A DNA stretch of 64,000 bases from Actimicrobium sp035984655 (GCF_035984655.1 NZ_JAXCHT010000002.1:62001-126000); one strand, 5' to 3'. Positions 39,901-54,900 are shown, counted from the first letter of the stretch. Numbers and translations are program-made. The notes: a model not told the origin generated them from the sequence alone.

Positions 39901-42900
39901 GCTGGTCGCAGCACAACAGGACTCGAGCAACACCACCAGCGCCAAGGGCAGTGCCGTCGCTGGCAAGGCCGCCATCGGCGCCGCCGTGGGCGTGGCGCTG
40001 ATCGATGATGTGGTGCAGGCCACCACGGCGCGCGAGATCAACGCCAATGGCGGCGTCGGCCACGGCGCGGTGACCTTCAGCGCCAGTGGTGCGTCGGCCA
40101 GCAGCGTGACGGCCTCGGCCAGCGCGGCCGGTGGCAACACCGATGCCGACGCCGGCAGCAACGATGCCGCCGGCAAACCGAAGGAAGATGCCAGCGTCGA
40201 CAGCAAGGTCGACAAGCAGCTCGACTTCGGCAAGAAAAAACAAGGCGACGCGCAGGTCGGCGACAGCAAGCAGCAAAGCGCCAGCGGCACTGCCGTGACC
40301 GATAAAAAGGGCGGGCAGGGCTCGGCCAGCACCAGCGAGGGCAAGTTGTCGGTGGCCGCCGCCGTGGGCGTGAATCTGCAGCACTCGACCGTGCAGGCGT
40401 TTGTTCCCGACGACGGCAAGGTCAGCGCCAGCGGCGTGCTGACCCTGAACGCCAGCAACAACACCGACGGACTGGTCGCCACCGACGGCATTGCCGGTGG
40501 CACGGCCAAGGCCGGTATCGGCGCGGCCGTCTCGGTCAATCTGGTCAAGTCAGTCAACGAAGCAAGCATCGGCCAGCGCGCCATCGTCAGCGCCAACGGC
40601 GTCAGCCTGCAGGCCGGCATGACCGACCGCAACGGCGACGGGACCGATCTGGTGCATACCCTGTCGGCTGCCGCCATCTCGGGCGGTGGCGGCAGCGCGA
40701 TCGGCCTGGCCGGTTCGCTGGCGCTGAACCTGATCGACACCTCCAGCCAGGCGCTGGTCAAGAGCGGCGCGCAGGTCAATGCCGGCAGCGGCGCGTTCAG
40801 TCTGGACGCGACAGGCAATACCAACACCACCGCCGACGCCGCACCGGCTGACGGTGGCGGTTCCGGCGGCAAGGTCGGCATCGGCGCTTCGGCTGCCGTC
40901 AACGTGGTCTCGAACCGCGTCGTGGCCGAGTTGCAGGATGACGCAACGCTGGCCGGCAGCGGCAATGTCATGCTGGTCGCGAGCGGCAATCATGTCGTCC
41001 TCACCAAGGCGGAAGCCGGCGCGAAAGGCGGCGTTGCGATCACGCCGGCGCTGGCGCTGTCGATGATCAACAACAGCAGCACCGCCAGAATGGGCACCAA
41101 TGCCTTCGGCGCGCCAGCACTGACCGGTGTCGGCAGCGTGACCCTGTCGGCGAACCAGATTACCAGCACCACCACCACCGCCAAAGGCAGCGCCGCCGGT
41201 GAAAAAGCCGCCATCGGCGCGGCGGTCGCGGTCGCGCTGGTGAATGACGACATCACGGCGACCACCGAGCGCGATATCGTCAACGCGCAGGGCAATGTGA
41301 CGATCGCAGCGGTGGGTGCCTCGGCCAACACCACCTCGGCCAGCGCCAGTTCGGCCGGCGGCAAATCGGATGACGAAGCCGGTGGCACTGATGCCAACGG
41401 CAAGAAAACCGAAGACGCCACGGTCGACGACAAGGTCGGCAATCAGGTCAGCTTCGGCAAGACGCAGCAAAGCAAGAACAATGTGGGCGACAGCAGCCAG
41501 CAGGGCAAGACCTCCAGCGCTGCCAACAACAAGCCGTCGGCAGCATCCAGCGAAGGCAAGGTATCGGTGGCAGCAGCGGTGGCCGTGAATATCGTCGACG
41601 TACACGTTTCGGCCACGGTCGCGCCCAACCGCACCATCAGCACCAGCGGCGCCTTCGCGCTGAACGCCAGCGGCAACACCGACGGCACCGCAACATCGGA
41701 TGGCGCCGCCGTTGGCAAGGCCGCCAAGGTCGGCATCGGCGCGGCCGCGTCGGTCAACAAGGTCGACACCGTCACCTCCGCCAGCATCGGCAACAACGCC
41801 ACCGTCAACGCCAATGGCGTAAGCGTCACGGCCGGCATGACCAACAGCGGCGGCGACCGTATCCACACGATCGACGCCGAAGCGCAATCCGGCGCCGGCG
41901 GCAGCAAGGTCGGCATTGCCGCCTCGCTGGCGCTGAACCTGGCCACCAACAGCAGCCTCGCCACGATTGGCACGGGCGCCAACGTCGATGCCGGCGGCGG
42001 TGACGTGCTCGTCCGTACCGACGACCGCGCGGCGTACACCGCCAAAGCCACCCCGGTGACCAATGGCGGCGCTGCCGGCGGTGACGTCGGCGTCGGTGTG
42101 TCGGTCGCGCTGAATGTCATCAACGCCACCTCGGCAGCATCGGTGGCGAGCAATGCGACGCTGACCAATGCGCGCGATGTCACCGTGTCGGCCAACACTA
42201 TCGGCGGTAGCGATGCCGAAGCGACGGCCGGCGGCAGCGGCGGCAAACTGGCGTTCGACGCCGCCGCAGCAGTCACCACCCTGAATCAAACCACCACGGC
42301 ATCGATCGCTGCCGGCAGTGATCTCGCCGCCAGCCGCAATCTGTCGGTGTCGGCCACCAGCAGCGGCGAACACAAGGCGCTCTCCAAAGGCGCTGCGACC
42401 TCGAATTCGATCGCCGTCGGCGCATCGGTCGGCGTCATCACCAGCACCAGCACCACACGGGCCAGCGTCGACCGCAATCTGTCGGCCGACGGCACGCTGA
42501 CGATTTCGGCCGATGCGACGCGGGCCTATACCGCCGACGCCAGCGCCAGCGCGGGCGGCTCGCAATCGCAGGACAGCGTCGATCAGAACAAGACGCAGTC
42601 CGATAGCGCGGCCAGCACCAAGACCCTGAAGAACAACCAGAACAGCAGCTCCAACCAGGGCACCAAGGGCGGTGGCAAGGTCGCGCTGGCGGCAGCCGTG
42701 GGCGTGACGTCGTTGACCGACGTGGTCAATGCGACGGTGAGCGGTGGCCACACGCTGGCCTCGAACGGCGCCATGGCAATCACGGCCCATAGCGACAGCA
42801 ATTTCAGCGCGCGCGGCGCAGGCGACGCGGTCAACCCGAATGCCAAGGTGGGTGTGGCAGTCGGCGTCGGCATTGCCTTGTCCAACAATGAAACCAGTGC

Positions 42901-45900
42901 CTCAGTGGGCGACAACAGCACCATCACGATCCAGTCCGGCGACCTGACGGTGCAAGCCGAGTCGCTGCAGAACCGCGACGCCGCCTTCGTCAACAAGCTC
43001 GCCGCCGAAGCCATCGCCGGCGCCGGCGGCAGCAAGGTTGGCGTGGCCGGCGCCTTTGCCGTGGTGGTGTCGAACGCCAGCACGCTGGCAACGCTGGGCG
43101 CCAATACGCAGGTCACCAAGGCCAATGACATCCACCTGAATGCGTTCAACACCAGCATGCTGGGCGCCAAGGCGATTGCCGGCGCGATCGGCGGCAACGT
43201 CGGCGTTGGCGCGAGCGTTGCGACCATCATCTCGCAGAACCAGTATCGCGCCACCGTCGGCAGCGGCAGTGTCATCACCGCGCGCAGCCTGACACTGGAT
43301 GCGGAAAACCGTCGTGTGACGCCGGGCGCATTTGCGTTGACGCTTAACTCCATCGACGATGTCTCCACCATTCCTGACCAGTTGACGCACGGCGCCTTGC
43401 TGGGCGGCGGCAACTACTACACCGAGGCCATTTCCGGCGCGGTCGGCGACGCGGTCGCCGCCTCCGGCGCGGTTGCCCTGAGCAAGTTCGATGACGTCAC
43501 CGAAACCGGTCTGGGTCATGACGCCACCGTCAATGTCACCGGTGCGGTCGCGCTGACCAGTCTGAACGACACCAGTTCGACCTCGCTGGCGCTGGCCGCC
43601 TCGGTCGGCGGCAAGGTCGGCATCGGCCTGTCGAGCGCCGACGTGATCAGCACCAACGACACCAGCAGCCACATCGACGCGGGCGTGCTGATCAATCAAT
43701 CGGGCAGCATTGCGCTGTCGGCGACCAATCGGCAGAAGGCTGATTTGTTTGGCTTCAGCGGCGGTATCGGCGGTTCGGTCGGCGTCAGTGGCGTGGCCAA
43801 TGTGCTGACCGAGCAGAACAAGGCGCAGGCGACCGTGGCGGCATCGACCGCGACGCGCCTGACCAGCGCCGGAGCGCTTGACCTGAGCGCAGCCAACAGC
43901 CTGACCTCGCGCAATATTGCGGCTGGTGTCGGTGTCGGCGGCTCGGTCGGCGTCGGTGTTGCCGCCGCCGTCAACACCATCGAAAACCAGACCCGCGCGC
44001 AGCTCGGCGATGACGTCGTCGCCAACATTGGCGGCGTCACCGGCCTGACCGCCAGAGCAACCGAAGACATGACCACCTACGCCATCGGCGCCGCCGGCGC
44101 CGGTTCGGTCGCCGTCGGTGGCGCAGCGCTGGTGAACGTGCTCAACAGCACCACCGAAGCCGCCATTGGCAATCGCGTCAGCCTCAACCACAACAATCAG
44201 CAAACCTCGGCCCAGGGCATCGCCTTGCTGGCCAGCGACAGCACGGGGTTGCTGGATGTCGTGGTCGGCGCTGGCGGCGGTGGGTCGGTGGGTGGTGGCG
44301 CGGCCGCTGATGTCGGCGTGATCAGCAAAAACACCCATGCCACGATTGGCAACAATGCCAGCGTGGAAGCGGCCGGCAATGTGCTGGTGCAAGCGGAATC
44401 GGATGAGCGCGTGCGCGTCACCGGCATCGGTTTCGGCGTGGGCGGTTCGGCCGGTCTGGCCGGCTCGGTCGCCGCGTATTCGATCACCGCCAACACCACC
44501 GCGCTGCTCGGCAACAGCACCAGCTTGGTGACCAACAGCAGCGCGCTGGTGGCGGCCGACGACCAGACCAGCATCGACCTGATCACCGGCAGCGCTGCCG
44601 GCGGCGGTTCGGCTGCATTGGGTGCGGCGGCCGGTGTCGTGATCCTCAACAAGACCACCTACGGCGCGATCGGGCAGAACGCCACGGTGCGGGCGTTGGG
44701 CAACAACGGTGGCCTGAGTGCCGCCACCGGCGCGTACCTGATTTCGTATGGCAGCGCGATTTCCGGCGAGGGCGAGGTGCACAAATCCGGCCTCGCGCCG
44801 AAGGATGCGTCGGGCAACACGGTCGGCGGTCGCGACGCCTTCAATGCACTGGTGCAGCAACGCAATGCCGTGCGCCAGCTGCAAACCGTGCAGGGCCTGG
44901 CGGTCACCGCCACCAACAGCGACAGCATCAAGTCCTACGCCGTGACCGGCGCGGCCGCCGGTGCGGTTGCGATCACGCTGGGCGCCAACGTCTCGGTGGT
45001 CACGACCGACACCCAGGCGACCATCGGCGACGGTGCGCAAATCAATCAGAGCGGTGTCGGCAATAGCGGGCAGTCGGTGCATCTGGCTGCCGGCGAGGAG
45101 CAATTCCATCTGGGTCTGGCCGGTGCTGCATCCGGCGCAGGCGCAGCCGCGATCGGTGCGGGCGCGGACGTCTTCCTGTCCACCAATAACACGCTCGCTG
45201 CCGTCGGTAGCGGTGCGAACGTCAAGGCCGTACGCGATGTCAATGTGCTGGCGCAGGCGCATGAGCAGATGCTCGACATGGGCATCGGCCTGTCCGTCGC
45301 CGGCTCGGTCGCGGTGGCCGGTTCGGTCGCGGTGGTTTCGCTGACCGACACCACCCGCGCCGTCGTCGCCGCTGGCAGCAACCACATCGATGCCGGTGGC
45401 AATGTCAAGGTCGCCGCCGCCGACGATACCGAAGTCAATCTGGTGGCCGGGGCCGCGGCCGCAGGCATCGGCGTGGCCGGTGTCGGCGCTGCGGTTGGCG
45501 TCAACGCCATCAACAAAACCACCGCCGCCAGCATCGGTGACGGGGTCACGGTGAATGCGCTCGGCGCCGCCGGCGCGACTGCCATGACCGCCTACAGCGG
45601 CGCGGACGACAGCACCACCGCTGCACGTGGCGGCCTGCTGGTGCAGGCTACTTCCAGCGAAGACCTGCTCGGCGTGGTTGCCAGCGGCGCGGCCGGCCTG
45701 TACGCCGGTGTCTCCGGCGCGATCGCCGTCGATACCGTCAAGTCCGCCACCAGCGCGACCATCGGCAACAACGCCCGCATCAACACCACCAATACCGGCG
45801 CGAATGGGCTGCAGGATGTCAACGTCACCGCGCGCAACAACTTCAAGTCGGAAATCTATACCGGCTCGGTAGCGCTCGGCGCGGGTGCGCTGGCCGGTGC

Positions 45901-48900
45901 GGTGGACGTCAGCAATGTCAACAACAGTGCGAGCGCTGCCATCGGCAGTGGCGCGGAAGTGCATGCCGCCCATGATGTGCTGGTCAATGCGCTCGGTACG
46001 GAGAGCTTCAAGACCGTCGTCGTCAGCGGCGCTGGCGGCCTGCTCGGACTGGCCGGCGGCGTGGCCGTGTATGGCGTCGGCGACAAGCTTGGCAGCGATG
46101 CACAGGGCCAGCTCTCGACCAGCAAGGGCAACGTCAATGACGAGGCCGACAGCCAGTCGCGCAACAGCAGCGTGGGCGACATGCTGGCCGGTTCCGACAA
46201 TGCGAACGCGCGCGCCATTGGCGCCAGCGCGCAGGGCACGCGCACCAACGTGGTAGTCAGCAGTTCGCAAACCGTCGTGCCGCCGTCGGGCAATACTGCC
46301 AGCGTCGGTGATGGCGCCAAGCTCCTGGCCGGCAACGACATCGGCATCAATGCCCGTGGCAAGCTTGATTTTGATGCCAGCACCGGCGCAGTCGCGGTGG
46401 GCGCGCTGGGTCTGGGCGCCGGCGTCGGCATCGGCACCATGACGCTCAACAACCGCGCGCTGGTCGGCAACAATGCCGAACTCAGCGCCGGCCTGACCAC
46501 CACAACCGGCGACGTGCGCGTAGCCGCATCACTGGCCGAACATGCCCATGTGCTGGCGTTTGCCGGTACCGGCGGACTGGTGGCCTTGAACGCCGCCTAT
46601 GCCTCGCTGACTGATGGCAGCACCACGCGCGCCGCGATCGGCACCGGAGTGCGCATTCATCACGCCGATGCCGTGTTCGTGCAGGCGCTGGATCAGCGCG
46701 CAGTGAATACCGAAGCGCGCGGCGCCAGCATCGGCGCATATGTCGGCGGCGCTTCGATTTCCAACAGTGTCATCGGTGGCAGCACCGAGGCAGCCGTCGG
46801 CAGCGGCGCTGCGATTGGCAGCAGCGGCAGCGAGGTCGTGCGGGCGCTGTCAGTGACGGCGGGTTCGGATGTCGATGCCGACAGCAGCAGCGTCGCTGCA
46901 GCGGTTGGCCTGGGCCTGGCAGCCAGCGGTGCGGTCGCCACCTCGAACGCCACGCCGGTGACCAAGGCGCATGTCGATGGCGGCGTGATCCGGCTGAGCG
47001 AAGACGCCCTGATCGGCGCGACCGGCCATACCCGCGCCATCGCCGATGCCGAAGGCGTCAACCTGAGCCTGTCCGCGGCAGCGGGTGCCTCGGTGGCCAC
47101 GGCCACTGCCAATTCCGAAGTCGATGCCAGCCTGGATGGCGGCGCCTCACTGTCGGGTCGCAACCTGACCGTCGCGGCAGCCCAGCAGAACACCCACCGC
47201 TCGCCGTACGATATCGCCTCGACGGCGGTCGGCGCGTCCGGTGCATTCTTTGCCGGCATTACCGCCACCAGCGCCACCACCAGCAACCACAGCGCAGTCA
47301 GTGGGAGCGTCGCCGACAACAGCACCCTGGTGCTGAGCGGCGCCGCCCTCGTCAGCGCCACCAACAACACCAGCCAGAACGCCTCGGCATCCGGACTGGC
47401 GGTCGGCATCGTCGCTGCCGGCGCAAATATTGCCAAGACCACGTCAAGCAGCACCACCCTGGCCACGCTGGGCGACAACGTCAGTCTTGATGGCCCGAGC
47501 GTCGGCGTCCTGCCAGCCTCGTTGACCGTCACGGCAAGCGGCACCGACCTGACCATGGCCGATGCCACCTCCGGCAGCGGCGGCCTGATCGCCGGCGCGG
47601 CCGCGAGTGCCACCACCAGCAGCAGCAGCGACACCGAAGCGCGCACCGGCAGCGGCAACAGCGCCGTCGGCGGACGCCAGCTCACGGCCACCAGCTATGC
47701 GCTCAATGCCATCCACACGACCACCTTCAATGCCCGCGTCGATTCCCTGAATGCCTCGCTGGTTGGCGCCAGCGGTGCGATTGCCAACAACACGGTCAAC
47801 AGCAAAGTGCTGGCAGCACTGGGCGCGTCCGGCGTGGTCAATGCCAGCAAGGTCGACATCCTGGCCAGCAACACGACGCTGAAAGGCTGGTTGTTGGGCG
47901 CGACCAATGGCGACACGGCCGACTGGAACATCAACTCCGGTTCGGGCGGCCTGCTCAATGGCGCGGCCGGCTCCAGCATCAGCCACATCGTGCACGACAC
48001 CGTCGCCAGCGTGGGCGATACCGCCCGCGTGCACATCCTGGCGCCGGCACTGAATGCCGGTCATTTCAACATGGATGCGGTCAACACGATTTCGGCGCAT
48101 GACAAGGCCAGGCTCGATTCCGGCGGCGCGATTGCGGTAGCGTTTGCGCAGTCCGAATTGCTGGTCGACGCGGCCGATGCGACGGTCTCGTTCGGCGCCA
48201 ATTCGATGGTCAACAGCGACTCCGGCGACATCAACGCCGGCGCACGTTCCAACATTGCGGTGGATGCACGCGCGTCGGTGAATGTCTACGGACTGGCCGG
48301 CGTGCCGGGCGGTTCGGCCTATACGTTCTATACCGGCACCAACACCGCGCTGGTCAAGAGCGGAGCCTTGCTGCGTTCCGACGATGGTTCGGTCCTGCTC
48401 AGCGCCGGCCAGGGTTCGCAGGGCGAACTCAGCAGCATCGACACCAACGCCGCCGTCAATCTCTGGAACAAGACAGCGGTGCCGATCAATACGCCGCCGG
48501 ATGCACAATCGCGCATCACCAACAATGCCAACGTCACGCTGGAAGCCGGCAGCCGGGTCGAGGCCGCGCAGGATATCGCGCTGTATGCCGACAAGGGCAG
48601 CGTCACCACCAAGGCCAAGGGCATCGGCAAGGATCTGTATCGCGAGGCGCTGGCGGCGGCTGCCAGCGGCGTCAGTCATTTGTTTGGCGGCGGCGACGTG
48701 TCGTTCGACATCACCGGCGGCACCAGCCAGGTCGGCGGTCGCGCCGTGGTCAAGGTCGACGGCACGGCACTCACCGGGGTCAACCGGATCGCTTCGCTGA
48801 CGCTCGACATCGAATTCATCGACGCGCAGGGCAACAAGGTCACCACGCCGGTGTCGGTGCCGGTCTACCAGACCAATTCGCTCGTCCAGTTTGTCGACAG

Positions 48901-51900
48901 CGCCGGCAACGTGGTGGCCGACAATTCGCCCAACCGGGTCGTGATCGGCAGCCGCGTCTTGTGGCGCATGGTGACCACTGCCAGCAAGGGCGTGACGTTT
49001 ACGATCGATCCTGCGGTCAGCCTGGTGGCCAACATCCAGTCGCGCATCGACCGCTTGCGCGGCCTGATGTCGCAGTACGCCACCGATCCGATCGCGGTCG
49101 GCGCGTACCAGTCCGAAATCAATTTCCTCAGCTTCAAGCTGGTCGAACTGGGACTGGCTTCGGTGGAGAAGGATGCCCAGGGCAACCCGGTGTATGTGAA
49201 TGGTCAGCCGAAGATCAATCCGGGCCAGTATGGCAATCCGAGTCAGAAGAAAACTGTCGAAGCGCAGATTACGCAGGACAAACAGCAACTGTCGGCCAGC
49301 AGCGGCGCGGTCAACTCTGCCAGCGGCACGATCAACAGCACCGCCGGACTGGTGCTGACCTCGCAGAGCACCATCCTCAGCAATGCCAGCACGGTCGGCA
49401 GCGCCTGGAGCGCGCTCAACAGCACCAACACGTCGGTCGATACCAGCCTGAAGGCACTGCCGCGCTTCGATGCCGCCAACACCACGTACACCGCGACCAA
49501 TACCCTGATCGCCAACAACGTGGCGCTGGCCGCTGACATCGAAGCCAAGCGCGTGAGCAATCTCGCCGACCGCACCGCCGTGTCGGACCGCAACACGCAG
49601 ATCGGCGCCTACATCAGCGAAATCACTGCGCTCAAGAACGACATCGCGGCCCTGGCGGCGCTGCGCAATCCGGACGAGACCCTGATCGCCACCAAGCAGG
49701 CGGCGATCGACACCCGGCAGACCAGCATCGGCGTCAAGAGCGCCGAAGTGAAGAGCCTGTTGACCACGATCTCGGCGCGCAACACCACCATCAATAGCGA
49801 CGTCAGTACGCTCAGCACCAACAACGCCACCATTGCCACCAACCAGACCGCGCTGGTGGATGCCTTCCGACTCGCCAACAAATCCGATGATGTCAGTGCC
49901 GTCACCGGCGCCATCAGCGGTGGCGCGGCAAACCGCACCAGCGTCGCCAGTGCCGCATCGACGATCGCAACCGAGCAGGCCAAATTCACCACCGCGACGA
50001 CCGGCTATGGGGCGGTGATCGGCACGCAGGACACTGCATTGCAATCGGCGCTGACGGGCAAGGCCACCTGGCAGACCAGTCTCGACACGCTCACGGCGCA
50101 GTTGCCAACGCTGTCGGATGTGGCGGCCAACGGCCCGATCGCCGACTTCGTGAAAGTCGATGACATCACCGTCAAGCTCGGCAACATCCGCGTGCTGGCC
50201 GATGCGCTGGTCGGCTCCGGCGCATTGAATGCACCGGGCGATGCGCAGATCAACATCACCAACAACACGCCGAACTTCCTCAAGCTCAACAAGCTCACGG
50301 TGCAAAGCGATGACGGCGGCAAGTTACGCTTCAATGGCGCGCTGGTGAATTCGGTCGCCGACATCAACAATATCAACGATACCCACACCGGCGCGAATGG
50401 CTTGACCATCCTGACCGGCGAAACCCAGGGTGCGCCGAAACCGGCCATCACGGTCAACAGCAACTACAACCCGAACGGCGCGGGCACGCCGTTCGCAGCA
50501 CCGTCGCCGGACGTCGAGCTGGCCGGTGACATCACCAATCTGCGCGGCAGCGTGACTGTGCACAGCAAGGCTGGTAGCATCCTGTCGGCCGGCACCGTGC
50601 GCGCCGGCACCGTCGACATCAAGGCCGACAACGGCGACTTCGTGCAAAGCTATGTCGACAATTTCTTCCATGTCGGCGGCGACCCCGCCTCCATCAAGGA
50701 CAATGGCACGGCGCTCGGCGGCGGCATCATCGCCAACGGCAGCGTGTTGCTGAGCGCGCGCTATCTGAACATCAACAGCCTGGTGCAGAGCGGTATCGCG
50801 GACTGGAACATCACGCTGCCGTCGGCGCCGATCCTGACCGGCACCGCCGCTTTCTTCGGCATCGCGCAGTCAGCGCTGGATGCGAACCTGACCGCCTACG
50901 TCAATCACACCGGTCCGCAATACACCAGCTATACGGTGGCCGGCGGCACGGTGCGCTACAACGCAGTGGCCAAGCGGCTGGAAGCCGACATCGCCTTTGC
51001 CGACGCCGACAAGGCGACCAGCGGCTGGAGCGGACGCACCCTCGCCAACAGCGGTTTGTACACGCTGGTGCTGGGTGAAAACGGCGAGACCAGCAATATC
51101 GGTGCGAGCTACGATCCGACCAGCGGACGGTTTGTGCTGGACGGCACCCAGGTGCGCGGCGGCTACATCCAGGTGTATGGCCAGATCATGAACACCTCCT
51201 CCAGCGCCGGCACCTTGCGCGCGCTGGATGGCTATGGCCAGATCACGGTGACCAACAACACCGGTCGCGCGATGGTAATCAACAACCTCGACACCGGCAC
51301 CGACAACACCGGCACCGGACGCGGCGTGGCCGGCGTCATCGACATCACCGACATCCAGGGCGTCAGCGCCAACGGCAAGGATGTCACCTCGACCCATACC
51401 GTGTACAAGCGCGAAAACGGCGTGATCACCGTCAACGGCGGCGCCACCACCAATGTGCGCAGCACCAGCTACGCGCCGCAAGAGGGCTTGCGCTATGTCT
51501 GGACCACCGGCACCGACAATTCGTACATCACGCATTGGGAATTCGCCGGTACCCAGTTGTTCGGCAACTCGGACATCCGGGTCGGACCGGATACCAGCAA
51601 GGCGGTCTCGCAAAGCACACCGTTGCTGCTCGACAGTTACCGCCTCGCCAGCGGCACCTATCTGATCACCGACAAGGCCAACGTGGGTAATGTCTATTTG
51701 CCAACCTCGGTGACCTATGCCAATGGCACGCCGCTGTGGGTGAAAACCGATGAGTGGTCGAACTGCAACTGGTGGACCTTGTGCGTGGCGCAGGATTACC
51801 ACTCGACCTGGGATCAGACCACGCCAACCAAGACCATCACCACCAAGACGCTGAAGGCCGACAATCCGATCCGCATCGAATTCAGCGGCTACGACAAGGG

Positions 51901-54900
51901 CACGGTGGCGATCAATTCGTCGTCCGACGTGCTGCTCAAGGGTGAAATCCGCAATCTGGCCGGCGATACCACCATCGCCGCCAGCAATATCTTGCAGGTC
52001 AATGACACGGCACTGACCACCGGCAAGAACATCACGCTGACCGCCAGCGGCACTGTCGGTGGCGCGCTCGGAACCGATCCGGCCCGTGCGATTGCCGTCA
52101 ACGTCAACGGCGGCGCAGTCAACGCCAGTGCCGCCAACGGCGACGTGCTGGTGCGTCAGGCGACTGGCAATCTGGTTCTCGGCACCGTCACCGCGACTGG
52201 CGATGCCGCACTCGGCAAAGGCCGGGTCGCGCTCACCGCCGACGGCAATATCACTGCTGCCAACACGTCGTCGCTGATTCGCGCCAACCGGGTCGATCTG
52301 GTTTCGCAAAACGGTGCGATCGGCGCCTTGAACGCGGCGTTGCAGGTGCAGGTCGGCTACACCGATGACCTGTCGGCACGCGGACGCTATGGCCTGAAGG
52401 CCAGCGCGGCCGGCAACATCAACGTCGAAGCAACCGCTTGGAGCGGCAATCTGGCCGGCAACCTGCTGCTCGATACCGTGGTCTCGACCGGTGGCGATGT
52501 CACGCTGAAGGCCCCGGGCCGGATGATCGACAACAACCCGAACGAACAACTCGATACGCGCACCTGGAACGAACTGCTGAACTTCTGGGATGCCGCCGGT
52601 TTGCGCGCCAACACCGCCAACAATCTGGCCAACCAGGCCAGTGCCGTGAAGTCATTCGAGCTGGGTCGCACCCAGGATTACCGCCTGTACTGGCAAATGC
52701 GCCAGCGCCAGGCCGACCCGGCGTCGTACAACCCGAACTTTGCCTACAGCGTGACTGCCACCGAGCGGCAGGCGCTGATCAATTCGGGCATGGATGCGAC
52801 GCAGATCGCTGCGTTCGAAGCCAGCCGCACGGCTCAATACAAGCAGCTCAACACCGAAGTCGGCGGCCTCACGACGACCTACCAGCAGGCCTATGCCTAT
52901 ACTGCCAGCACGGACGAAAAAGCTGCGATGCTCAAGGGCGGTTCATGGACCGACCGGGAGCTGGGGATTTCGATTTCGGCCGGTCTGCTGAAGGAAATCA
53001 CCAACACCAACCCGGTCATCAAGAGCGCCAACGTGTCGGGCCGGACGGTCACGCTGCAAGCCGGCATGGGAATCGGCGAGTCGCAGGTCGCGGTGGTGGT
53101 GCCGACCAACATCGATCCGAAGGATCTGACCGATGCGCAGAAGGTCGCGCTGGCGTCGGCCGAGCGTTCGGACATCGTGGTCACCGACACCGCCATCACC
53201 GTGGTGCGGCGTGCGCCATTGAATTTTGCCGCCAAGGATGCGCTGAACGTCGCCGTCACCGCTGCTGCGCTGGCCGGCACCGAGAACGGCACGGCCTATC
53301 TGGCCTCGCGTGGCAACGCGGTGCTCAACAACATCGCCACGAATGCCGCAACGCGCATCAAGGTCAGCGGTTCGATCGTCAACTACAGTCCGACCAGCGC
53401 TGCGGTGCAAACCGGGAACCTGATCCTGGAAGCGGCCAACGGCGGGATCGGCTATTTGCCGCCTGACGATCTGCATGCGTCCGGCCAGGCGCTGCCACTG
53501 CGCCTGAACCTGAACGCCGGCAGCACCCTGACGGCACGCGCTGCCGACAACATCGACATCGTCGAAGCCGATGACATGGCGGTCGATACGGTCTACTCGC
53601 GCAAGGCGGTCACGCTGAGCGCGGGCGACGCCATCGTCAATGCCAACAATGACTCGGCCAACAACGTGATCGCCAACACGATCACGCTCAATGCCGGCGC
53701 CGGATCGATCGGCACGGCCAGCAATGCGCTCAATGTCGGTATCAATCTGGACGGCGGCATCACCGCCAACGCGGGGCAGGGCGTGCATCTGCATGGCCCG
53801 CTGGGACACGCTTTCAATATCGCTGCGGTCACGGCCGGCGATGTGATTGACCTGTCGGCCGATGCCGACATGAAGATCCTCGGCGCGGTCAGCGGACCGG
53901 GCGATATCAGGCTGGTGGCAGGCCGGACCCTGACCCTGAACGGCACTTCGGCGATCCACGCCGCCGCCAACGGCATTGCCCTGTCGGCCAACACGCTGGC
54001 GATGCTCGACGGCGCCACCGTGACAGCAGACCTCGGCGGGATCGATATCCGCAGCGCGGGCGATGCCACCATTACCGGCATCAGCAGCGGTAATGGCGGC
54101 GCCAATGCGGTCTCCATCGTCAGTGGCGGCAACGTCATCGATGGTGGCGATCTGCATCTGGATGTGGTGGCCGATCACGGCCCGGCGGCGACGGTCAGCA
54201 TTCAGGCTGGCGGCAATATCGGCGCGGGCAATCCGCTTGAGCTGCAACTGCTGCATCTGGCGGCCAGTGCCGGCGGCGGTGTCGACCTGGCCATCACCGG
54301 CCCGGTCACGATCGATGCCGTCCAGGCAGGCCAGCAGGCCGCGATCGTGGCCAGCGGCGCGATCACTGGCGCCAGCGTGTCGGCACGCAGCGTCGCGCTG
54401 ACATCGACCGGCAGCAGCATCGATCTGGCCAGCGTGAACGGCACCGACGGCGTGCTGGCGCAAGGCAAAACCGGCGTCGCATTGACAGCGGTGGGTAGCG
54501 CCAACGGCACCATCGACGTGCTCTCGTCACAGGGCAATCTGACGCTGGGCAACGCCACGGCAGCGCAGGATATCCGGCTGAGCGCGGCGCAGGGCGGCAT
54601 CAATGCCACGGTGCTCAATGCCGGTGGCAGCATCGTCACCAGCGCGCGGCAGGACACCACGCTCGACACGGCCACGGCGGCGGCGGATATCGTGGCCGAC
54701 GTCGCAGTCGGTAATCTGACCATTGGCAAGGCCATGGCCGGCAAGGATATGCGACTGACAGCGGCACTCGGCGCGATCACCGCGACCGAATTGACGGCGG
54801 GCGGAAAAATCTCGACCAACTCGGGTCGCGGCACCAGCATCGGTTCCGCCACGGCGGTGGGTGACATTGCCCTCGACGCCGGCACCGGCCTGGTTGCCGA

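Noticed and set aside
42902..46270. 1,122-residue open frame on the minus strand inside the giant gene, and similar ones at 47444-50305 and 38615-40384
   Set aside because: They are antisense shadows of the repetitive, GC-rich tpsA codons. No ribosome-binding sites or recognisable domains were seen, and the tpsA frame has ESPR, TPS and repeat structure.
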